A stretch of 13,579 bases of DNA from CAYSLU01 sp964431965 (GTDB taxonomy: Bacteria > Verrucomicrobiota > Kiritimatiellia > CAIKKV01 > CAYSLU01). The notes below the pieces were generated by a model. The model had not been told where the DNA came from, searched no databases, and was given only the letters and a program-made list of their open reading frames with translations. The DNA is taken from the NCBI GenBank assembly GCA_964431965.1, contig CAYSLU010000116.1, positions 1 through 13,579 on the forward strand. Direction: 5' to 3'. Of this stretch, positions 1-6,144 are shown piece by piece (the first letter of the stretch is position 1; each line of letters opens with the position of its first letter). The position numbers were made by a program, and so were the translations under genes.

Positions 1-644
1 CTGGCGTCGAGGTTCGTGATCGCCGCGATCTTCAGCACGTCGTTCCCGCCGCGATCCATGAGCAGGAAGCCGCGGCGATCCAGCCGATTCCGGGCCGGGT
101 AGCCTTCGGAGAAGACGAAATCGCAGCGTTCGATATTGTTCTGGTTCCCCTCGCCGTTGCCGGTGTTGCAGAAGATGTTGTCCGTGCCGCGGTTGACGTT
201 GTCCGACCGCAGGCTCTCCTCCATCGTGGGCATGTAGGACGGCTTGAGATCGATGTTCGTGCCGGCAACGGCATACTGTTCGTACATCACGATGTGGTAG
301 GCGCCGGTCGTGATCGGATTGTCCACACGCGACAGGTTGAACCGGTCCGCCAACCGGATGAACAGATAGAGGTTGGTGTTGACCTCAAACCCGATAATCT
401 TGAATAGGTTGTTCTGGGTGCCGACGTTGAACCGCACCTTATAGACCGTCGTGGATGGGAACGTTCCCGATCCGGCGCCCGGAGTCAGGTAGTCCGCGTT
501 GGTATTCGAAGCGGTGTCATAGGACGCCTGAATGCCAGTGATCGCCTGCAAGGCCACGACAGGAGAGACGCCTGCAGCGAGTACAAGCGCAACGAGTCCC
601 ATCCAGACGCTCGGCCATCGGCGCATAGGTTTACGTTCGGGCAT
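1..644 (-). CDS. Secreted protein of unknown function, 5' part only (runs off left edge)
   Basis: This open frame reads leftward without a stop to the window edge, giving 214 residues. The N-terminus has a classic signal peptide: a basic stretch (RKPMRRW, about residues 4-10), a hydrophobic core (about 13-26, VWMGLVALVLAAGV) and likely cleavage after VVA (31) or ALQA (34). The mature part is rich in Asn, Thr, Gly and aromatic residues, as in beta-rich surface or cell-envelope proteins, with few Lys and two Cys (159 and 174) bracketing a Gly/Asn-rich loop that could be a disulfide hairpin. I do not recognise the family. The start at 644 is chosen because AGGA at 654-651 sits six bases upstream; an ATG at 650 is in frame but has no spacing for a ribosome site, and an ATG at 626 would also keep the signal peptide. 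The gene is divergent from trpF and its composition is less GC-rich than the rest, so a functional link to the neighbours is doubtful. The C-terminus, which would show any sorting signal, is missing. Confidence 0.8.
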   Translation of the reverse strand, partial: MPERKPMRRWPSVWMGLVALVLAAGVSPVVALQAITGIQASYDTASNTNADYLTPGAGSGTFPSTTVYKVRFNVGTQNNLFKIIGFEVNTNLYLFIRLADRFNLSRVDNPITTGAYHIVMYEQYAVAGTNIDLKPSYMPTMEESLRSDNVNRGTDNIFCNTGNGEGNQNNIERCDFVFSEGYPARNRLDRRGFLLMDRGGNDVLKIAAITNLDA

Positions 645-650
645 AAGCAT

Positions 651-654
651 TCCT
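651..654 (-). promoter_or_regulatory. Ribosome binding site deciding the start at 644
   Basis: On the minus strand AGGA is followed by ATGCTT and then ATG. The six-base distance to the second ATG (644) is good spacing, while the first ATG (650) abuts the motif. This favours initiation at 644. Confidence 0.45.
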
Positions 655-696
655 ACTCGAACCTCGTCGAGTCCAATCGGTTCTTAGTGGCTGACC

Positions 697-724
697 ATTT
701 TACACGAGATTCGGCGACGTACAA
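697..724 (-). promoter_or_regulatory. Candidate promoter for the secreted-protein gene
   Basis: On the minus strand a TTGTAC box (724-719) and a TAAAAT box (702-697, five of six matches to the sigma-70 -10 consensus) are separated by 16 bases. The -35 box is a weak match. It would start transcription about 40 bases upstream of the start codon at 644. It overlaps the candidate plus-strand promoter almost completely. Confidence 0.3.
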
Positions 725-725
725 T
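699..725 (+). promoter_or_regulatory. Candidate promoter for the trpFBA genes
   Basis: TTTACA (699-704, five of six matches to TTGACA) and TACAAT (720-725, five of six to TATAAT) are separated by 15 bases, shorter than the 17 usual for sigma-70. The leader to the trpF start would be about 80 bases. No Trp-rich leader peptide or attenuator hairpin with a T-tract was found in it. This stretch is AT-rich relative to the surroundings, which both supports a promoter and raises the chance of accidental matches. Confidence 0.3.
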
Positions 726-813
726 GTAGGGATGATCTTTGTTTCCTTTTTGATTCTTCGCGGCTGCGCTGGAGTGTGCCACCATACGCCAAGTTTCGGC
801 CCGGAGCCCCGTC

Positions 814-1449
814 ATGAGCGCCTCTGCACGATCCGAAATCAAGATATGCGGAACGACCAGCCTGGACGACGCCCAAGCCGCGCTGGACTGCGGCGCGGAT
901 TATCTGGGATTCGTGCTGTACCCGAAGTCCCCGCGCTATGTGGCGCCCGAGCGGATCGCCTCAATTATGGAGCACCTCCCAACCTCGACACGGGCCGTCG
1001 GGGTCTTCGTGAACCAGAGCCGGTCGTTCGTGGAGCACGCGGTCCGCGAGTGCGGGCTGTGGGCGGCGCAGATCCATGGCGACGAACCCGCCGCCGAGTT
1101 CGCCGCAACCGAACTCCGATTGTGGCGAGCCGTGCACTTTTCGAGCGGGGCGTGCCGACCGAGGCCGGAAGACTGGCCGGCGGCCCGCTATGTCCTCGAC
1201 GCCCGGGCACCCGGGCAGTACGGCGGCACCGGGCGCACCATCGACTGGCAGATGGCCGCCGAGGTGGCCGCACGCGTGCCGGCCCTTCTGGCCGGGGGGC
1301 TGACCCCGGAAAATGTCGCAGAGGCCATTCGGGCGGTCCGGCCGCTGGGGGTCGACGTGGTGTCCGGAGTTGAAGCCGCGCCCGGTCGCAAGGACCGCGC
1401 CCGTCTCGCCGCATTCGTCCGTGCCGCACGGTCCGCCAGCGCGACGTGA
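814..1449 (+). CDS. trpF: Phosphoribosylanthranilate isomerase
   Basis: TrpF converts N-(5'-phosphoribosyl)anthranilate to the ribulose form (CdRP) in tryptophan synthesis, in the cytoplasm. The 211-residue product has the full set of family motifs: KICG near the N-terminus with Cys12 as general base, the GFVLYPKSPRYV stretch (32-43), VGVFVNQ (62-68), QIHGDE (86-91), the general-acid Asp129 in YVLDA, a GGTG phosphate-binding turn (137-140) followed by IDW, LLAGGLTPENV, and the closing GVDVVSGVE...PGRKD. Length is normal for a stand-alone single-domain TrpF. The ATG at 814 is preceded by GGAG (803-806) at seven bases; a longer overlapping frame from 687 is a different reading frame and has no homology. 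It is the first gene of a trpF-trpB-trpA run, the common order in many bacteria. The one small deviation is DVV where DVS is usual before SGVE. Confidence 0.96.
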   Translation: MSASARSEIKICGTTSLDDAQAALDCGADYLGFVLYPKSPRYVAPERIASIMEHLPTSTRAVGVFVNQSRSFVEHAVRECGLWAAQIHGDEPAAEFAATELRLWRAVHFSSGACRPRPEDWPAARYVLDARAPGQYGGTGRTIDWQMAAEVAARVPALLAGGLTPENVAEAIRAVRPLGVDVVSGVEAAPGRKDRARLAAFVRAARSASAT

Positions 1450-1603
1450 GGCAGGTCACTGATGCAGCGACCGCGAACGACGAGCGAACGCCGTTCCGGC
1501 CAAGGGGACGGGGAGGCGGCATCGGAACGGAGATGCGTCCGGCCACGCGGCCCGGGAATTGGGGATTGAACCGGCCTGCCGCCTGGTGTTGAATGACGCC
1601 CGC

Positions 1604-2803
1604 ATGAAAACCGAAGCGGACAAGCACGGGCATTTCGGGCCCTACGGCGGCCGGTACGTGGCGGAAACAATCATGCCCGCCCTCCTCGAGCTCGAAAAGG
1701 CCTACGAGAAGGCCAATTCCGACGCCTCCTTCAAGGCCGAGCTTGAGGACATCCTCAAGCACTATGTCGGCCGCCCCTCGCCGCTCTACCTGGCCAAGCG
1801 CCTGACCGAGGCGTTCGGCGGCGCGAAGATCTACCTCAAGCGCGAGGATCTGAATCACACGGGCGCGCACAAGGTGAACAACACGATCGGCCAGGCCCTG
1901 CTCGCGCGCCGGATGGGTAAGAAGCGCCTGATGGCCGAAACCGGCGCCGGACAGCACGGGGTCGCGACCGCGACCGCCGCTGCGCTGTTCGGCATGGAAT
2001 GCGACGTCTACATGGGCGAGGAGGACATGCGCCGGCAGGCACCGAACGTGCGCCGCATGGAGCTGCTCGGCGCGCGCCTCGTCCCCGTCTCCAGCGGCAC
2101 GAAGACCCTCAAGGACGCCATGAGCGAGGCCATCCGAGCCTGGGCCGCGAATGTCGACACGACGTTCTACGTGATCGGCAGCGTCGCCGGGCCGCACCCG
2201 TACCCGACGATGGTGCGCGATTTCCAGTGTGTGATCGGCCGCGAGACTCGCGAGCAGATCCAGAAGCTTGAGAAGCGCCTCCCCGACATGGTCATCGCAT
2301 GCGTGGGCGGCGGCAGCAACGCGGCCGGGATGTTCTACCCGTTCCTCGAGGATCCCGGGGTCTACCTCATCGGCGTCGAAGCCGCCGGCCGCGGCATCCC
2401 GAGCGGCGAGCACGCCGCCAGCATCGGCGCCGGCTGGATGGGCATCCTGCACGGCAGCAAGTCGTACGTGCTCCAGGACGCCGAGGGCCAGATCCGCAAT
2501 GCCCACTCCGTCAGCGCCGGCCTCGACTATCCCGGCGTCGGGCCGGAACACGCCCTGTGGGCCGATCTGGGCAAGGTGGAGTACGCCGCGATCACGGACG
2601 ACGAGGCGCTCGAGGCGTTCCACGACGTGACCCGCCTCGAGGGAATCATCCCGGCCCTCGAGTCCAGCCATGCGGTCGCCGAGGCGCGGAAGCGCGCCCT
2701 GCAGCTCGGCGAAAAGGGCGTGCTCGTCGTGAACCTTTCGGGGCGTGGCGACAAGGACGTGGATACCGTGCTGGCGTTGAACCGGGAGCGCGCCCACCCG
2801 TAA
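1604..2803 (+). CDS. trpB: Tryptophan synthase beta chain
   Basis: TrpB condenses indole, channelled from TrpA, with L-serine using pyridoxal phosphate. The 399-residue product is full length for the TrpB1 class. It opens with the HGHFGPYGGRYV signature, has the PLP lysine Lys90 in HTGAHKVNN, the catalytic glutamate Glu112 in ETGAGQHG, the EEDMRRQ segment, the GSVAGPHPYPTMVRDFQ stretch, the GGGSNA phosphate-binding loop (235-240), and the C-terminal SGRGDKD. I chose ATG 1604 because the protein then begins at the family's usual point; an in-frame TTG at 1559 would add 15 residues with no family resemblance. No clear Shine-Dalgarno precedes 1604. The 154-base gap after trpF is unusually long for this operon and contains no recognisable gene, hairpin-plus-T-tract terminator or promoter that I can support. 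Confidence 0.97.
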   Translation: MKTEADKHGHFGPYGGRYVAETIMPALLELEKAYEKANSDASFKAELEDILKHYVGRPSPLYLAKRLTEAFGGAKIYLKREDLNHTGAHKVNNTIGQALLARRMGKKRLMAETGAGQHGVATATAAALFGMECDVYMGEEDMRRQAPNVRRMELLGARLVPVSSGTKTLKDAMSEAIRAWAANVDTTFYVIGSVAGPHPYPTMVRDFQCVIGRETREQIQKLEKRLPDMVIACVGGGSNAAGMFYPFLEDPGVYLIGVEAAGRGIPSGEHAASIGAGWMGILHGSKSYVLQDAEGQIRNAHSVSAGLDYPGVGPEHALWADLGKVEYAAITDDEALEAFHDVTRLEGIIPALESSHAVAEARKRALQLGEKGVLVVNLSGRGDKDVDTVLALNRERAHP

Positions 2804-2829
2804 GCCGGCCGGATATTCGGTTTTTCCAG

Positions 2830-3600
2830 ATGAATCGGATCACGCAGAAATTCGGCGAGTTGAAGAAGGCCGGCCGCAAAGGATTCGTGGGCTTCCTCAC
2901 GGCCGGCGATCCCGACCTGGCGACCTCGGAGGCGAACATCCGGGCGGCGCTGCAAGGCGGGGTGGACGTCCTGGAGCTCGGGGTCCCGTTCTCGGACCCC
3001 ACGGCCGACGGGCCGGTCATCCAAGCCGCCGGCCAGCGGGCGCTGGCGGCCGGCGCGACGATCGAGAAGATCCTCCAGATGGTCCGGCGCATCCGGGCGG
3101 ATTTCGCTCAGCCCATCATCCTGTTCGGCTATGCCAACCCGTTCTTTATCTACGGCCACGAGCGGCTCTGCGTGGAGGCGGCGGCCGCGGGCGTGGACGG
3201 CCTGCTCGTGGTGGACATGCCGTTCGAGGAGTCGGACGATCTGCGCGGCCTGGTCGAGCGCAAGGACCTGTGCCTGATCCCGCTGATCGCGCCCACCACC
3301 CCAAAGGCCCGGGCTCGCAAGATCCTCAAGCCGGCCCGGGGCTTCGTCTACTACATCATGGTGAAGGGGGTTACCGGCGCCCGCGACGCCGTCGCAGCCG
3401 ATGTGTCCGGCCGGATCGCCGACCTGCGCTCCTGCACGGACCTGCCGATCGCCGTCGGCTTCGGCGTCAGCAACGGACCGCAGGCGCGGGAGGCGGCCGC
3501 GCAGGCGGACGCCGTCGTCGTCGGCAGCGCGCTCGTCAAGGCCGCCTCCGAAGGCCGCCTGCCCGCCCTCGTCGCCGAGATCTCCGCGGCCTTGCGCTAG
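2830..3600 (+). CDS. trpA: Tryptophan synthase alpha chain
   Basis: TrpA cleaves indole-3-glycerol phosphate to indole and glyceraldehyde 3-phosphate and passes indole to TrpB. The 256-residue product shows the FLTAGDPD motif near residue 22, the catalytic Glu49 in LELGVPFSDP and Asp60 in TADGPVIQA (the same numbers as the enterobacterial enzyme), the FGYANP loop, DGLLVVDMPFEE, LIAPTT, the GFVYYIMVKGVTG loop and the phosphate-binding VGFGVSN and VVVGSALV segments. The frame stays open far upstream inside trpB, but homology begins at the ATG at 2830, 26 bases after the trpB stop, so this is the start. There is no evident Shine-Dalgarno; translation may depend on coupling to trpB. The next gene begins only 44 bases beyond the stop and that gap shows no terminator. 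Confidence 0.96.
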   Translation: MNRITQKFGELKKAGRKGFVGFLTAGDPDLATSEANIRAALQGGVDVLELGVPFSDPTADGPVIQAAGQRALAAGATIEKILQMVRRIRADFAQPIILFGYANPFFIYGHERLCVEAAAAGVDGLLVVDMPFEESDDLRGLVERKDLCLIPLIAPTTPKARARKILKPARGFVYYIMVKGVTGARDAVAADVSGRIADLRSCTDLPIAVGFGVSNGPQAREAAAQADAVVVGSALVKAASEGRLPALVAEISAALR

Positions 3601-3644
3601 CCCGCCCAACTCACGCCTCGCCACCACACACGGAGACGTACCCG

Positions 3645-6083
3645 ATGAGGAAGACCACGGCCCGAGCACCCGCCGCCAAGCCGACGCTCGAGATTCCGAT
3701 CCTCGTCAACCCGTCGCCCGCCGACCGGCTCGCCACCCCATACGCTCGCGTGTCGCTGCCCTTCCCCAAGGGGATGTTCGCGACCGCTCCCGCCGTCCGG
3801 ATCCGGAGCGAGGCCGGCGTCGAAGCGCCGGTCCAGACCGAGCCGCTCGCCAACTGGCCGGACGGCTCGGCGCGCGCGCTGCACGCGACCTTTCCGGCCA
3901 GCGGCGGGGTGTACCGAGCCACGGTCGGTGGATCCGGGCGGCCCGCCGCCCCGGCCCACCCCATCCGGGTAACCCGGCGGCGCGACGGACGCATCGAGGT
4001 CACGACCGGCCGCCTGGCCGCCGTGGTCGGGGGCCCCGGGCTCGTTGAGTCGATCCGCCTGGGCGGCGCGGAGTTCGTCGGCCCGAACGGCATCGAGGTG
4101 CGCGTCGTGGACGGCCACGGCCGTGCATTCGTCGCGACGGCCGACGCAAAGCCGCGCACGACGGTGGAGCTTGAAGGCCCGCTGCGCACGGTAGTCGCGG
4201 TCTCCGGCATCGGCACGCTCGAGGATAGCCGCTTCATCGACTTCCGCCTCCGCTTCGAGTTCCTCGCCGGCGCCGAGGGATTCTCCATTGCCTACACGTT
4301 CTTCAACCTCGAGCGCGGGCGCGACTTCGTCGACGTGCAGGCCATCGAACTGGACCTGCGGCTGGCGGACGCCATGGAGCCCGGCCACAGCGTGTACCAG
4401 CAGAGCTACGGCCTGTTCAGCACGCTCGGCCGCCTGGTCACCACGCCACAGCCGTTCGACATCGCGCTCGACGACAGCCGGGGCGGCGCCTACGTTCGGA
4501 ACTACGCCGCGCTCGGAGACGACCACGACTACCCCTTCTACCTCAACCCGCCGGCCGACCGCATCGACAGCTGGGCCGCTCTCTCGGACGGCGCCCGCTG
4601 CATGCTGGCGGAGATGGACGACTTCACCTGCCTGCGCCCCAAGTCGCTCCAGCTCGATGGCGACGTCATCCGCTTCGGCATCTGGCCCCGCTGGGCCGCC
4701 GGGCTGTCGCTCCAGCAGGGGCGCAGCCGCCAGGTCACCGTCCGGGTCGCGCTCTCCGACCGTGGCGCGCCCGCGGACGCGGCGGCCGTCGGCGCCGCGA
4801 TCGCCCAGCTTCGAGACACGCTGCGCGCCCAGCTCCGGCAGTCGGCCTACGCGCAGGCGTCCTTCTTCGACCAGGGCCGCGTGCTGCCCCGGCGCCCGGA
4901 CCTCAACCCGCGCTTCGAGCAGTGGATCGGCGGCATGTCCGCCGCCCTCAACACCTTCGCCACGTTCTTCGACCTGGGCGACACGCCCGATAGCGGATAC
5001 CAATCCACGTACATCCCCGGCAACCGCATCCGCCGCGTGCGCGGAGAAGAAAGCGGCCCGCGCTATTACCTCGCCGCCGTTCACCATCAGGCCACCAAGC
5101 ACAACGCGCTCGACGACTTCGAGGTCGTCTGGGTCAACAACGAGTACGACGCGCTCTACGCGCTCGGCACGGAGGCGCTCCGCGCGGGCGACCTCTCGCT
5201 GTTCCGCAAGATGCGCTGGTGGGCGCGGCACACCATCGACGTGGACTTCCTCCACTACTCCGACCACCGCTGGCTGCACCGCGCCACGCCGGCGCACAGC
5301 GAGCGACACACGACCACCGGCGCGTACCCGTCGCACTTCTGGACCCAGGGGCTGGCTCAGTACTACATGCTGACGGCCGACCCCGACGCCCTGGAGGTCA
5401 TCGTCGCCCTCGCGGACAAGACGATCGAGAATCTGGACGATCCCGTGATCGGGCCGCTCAACAGCGGGCTCAACCGGGAAATCGGCTGGGGCATCCTGAC
5501 CATGATCTGCGCCTACGAGGCGAGCGGGCTCGCGCGGTTCGACGCCTACGCGCGCGAGCTGATCGACCGGCAGATCGACTACGGGCTGCCGGGCGACATC
5601 CCGGTCTTCAGCTTCGGGCATACGTCGATCCTGCTCGGCGCGCGCGAATACCTGGAGATCCACAAGGGCGAGCCGGAAGCGGAGGCCGTGCGCCGCTGGT
5701 TCCTGGAGTTCGTCGATCTCGCGATCCGCAGCTCGCGCGGGGCGCCCCCGGCCGCGAAGGCCGCCGGCGCCAAGAGCCCGGGCTACAGCTATGGCGCCGA
5801 GCTGGCCGCCCGAGGTCTGTTCCATGCCGCGCAGCCGCGGAGCGGGATCTTCAGCACGCAGTCGATCGCCCTCGATCCCCTCGCGTATGCGTATGAGATC
5901 ACCGGCAACCGGGCGTACGTCGAGGCCGGCATGCGATCCGTGGAGGCGCTGCTCGACTCGCCCGACTACCGCAACCCCGTGCCCGAGGCCAAGCCCTACG
6001 CCAAGGTCTACCGCACGTTCATCAACTTCCTGAAGCCGGCGTCCGAGCTCGGCTATCTTAAATCGTTCGACTATCGATACTGA
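3645..6083 (+). CDS. YetA / exo-rhamnogalacturonan-lyase-like (PL26-related) protein
   Basis: This 812-residue protein resembles the YetA / PcRGLX family, whose fungal member is an exo-acting rhamnogalacturonan lyase. The N-terminal RIFT-barrel domain (about 12-105) shows the family hallmarks LPFPKG (38-43) and NWPDGS (70-75). A long beta-rich domain follows (about 110-370), then a helical, probably (alpha/alpha) barrel from about 415 to the end. The barrel carries conserved-looking polar patches: NNEYD (498-502), the His-rich DVDFLHYSDHRWLHR (532-546), and SHFWTQGL (563-570). The ATG at 3645 has GGAG nine bases upstream, and no homology lies further up the frame. There is no signal peptide or membrane segment, so the protein is predicted cytoplasmic and to act on imported oligosaccharides. 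It leads a six-gene catabolic-looking run. Family membership is fairly secure; lyase activity and the rhamnogalacturonan substrate are only inferred, and many bacterial relatives are uncharacterised. Confidence 0.72.
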   Translation: MRKTTARAPAAKPTLEIPILVNPSPADRLATPYARVSLPFPKGMFATAPAVRIRSEAGVEAPVQTEPLANWPDGSARALHATFPASGGVYRATVGGSGRPAAPAHPIRVTRRRDGRIEVTTGRLAAVVGGPGLVESIRLGGAEFVGPNGIEVRVVDGHGRAFVATADAKPRTTVELEGPLRTVVAVSGIGTLEDSRFIDFRLRFEFLAGAEGFSIAYTFFNLERGRDFVDVQAIELDLRLADAMEPGHSVYQQSYGLFSTLGRLVTTPQPFDIALDDSRGGAYVRNYAALGDDHDYPFYLNPPADRIDSWAALSDGARCMLAEMDDFTCLRPKSLQLDGDVIRFGIWPRWAAGLSLQQGRSRQVTVRVALSDRGAPADAAAVGAAIAQLRDTLRAQLRQSAYAQASFFDQGRVLPRRPDLNPRFEQWIGGMSAALNTFATFFDLGDTPDSGYQSTYIPGNRIRRVRGEESGPRYYLAAVHHQATKHNALDDFEVVWVNNEYDALYALGTEALRAGDLSLFRKMRWWARHTIDVDFLHYSDHRWLHRATPAHSERHTTTGAYPSHFWTQGLAQYYMLTADPDALEVIVALADKTIENLDDPVIGPLNSGLNREIGWGILTMICAYEASGLARFDAYARELIDRQIDYGLPGDIPVFSFGHTSILLGAREYLEIHKGEPEAEAVRRWFLEFVDLAIRSSRGAPPAAKAAGAKSPGYSYGAELAARGLFHAAQPRSGIFSTQSIALDPLAYAYEITGNRAYVEAGMRSVEALLDSPDYRNPVPEAKPYAKVYRTFINFLKPASELGYLKSFDYRY

Positions 6084-6110
6084 CCACAGAGCGCGGCTGC
6101 GGGGCGCGCC

Positions 6111-6128
6111 CGCGGCGCTTCGGCCGCG
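6111..6128 (+). other. GC-rich stem-loop between two CDSs
   Basis: CGCGGC (6111-6116) and GCCGCG (6123-6128) are perfect inverted repeats around a six-base loop, just before the ribosome site of the next gene. No T-run follows, so it is not a normal intrinsic terminator. It could stabilise the upstream mRNA end or modulate initiation of the secreted glycosidase, or be chance in GC-rich DNA. Confidence 0.3.
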
Positions 6129-6130
6129 CA

Positions 6131-6137
6131 AGAGGAG
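6131..6137 (+). promoter_or_regulatory. Strong ribosome binding site
   Basis: AGAGGAG lies seven bases before the ATG at 6145. It fixes that start and thereby the signal peptide. It is one of the best Shine-Dalgarno matches in the window. Confidence 0.65.
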
Positions 6138-6144
6138 TCCGCCC

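Noticed and set aside
814..900. Trp attenuator or leader peptide ahead of trpF
   Set aside because: No short frame with consecutive Trp codons and no alternative hairpins with a T-tract were found in 726-813.
1559..1603. TTG start adding 15 residues to TrpB
   Set aside because: The extension has no similarity to TrpB N-termini, whereas the ATG at 1604 places the protein start where the family normally begins.
965..2797. Long minus-strand open frame of 610 codons opposite trpF and trpB
   Set aside because: It is a shadow of GC-rich genes whose plus-strand products are unmistakable; its composition is rich in Arg, Ala, Gly, Val and His with no motif.
2804..2829. GGCCGG-type repeat followed by TTTTT between trpB and trpA as a terminator
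   Set aside because: The stem is too short to be convincing and trpA, which needs trpB expression in balance, follows directly.
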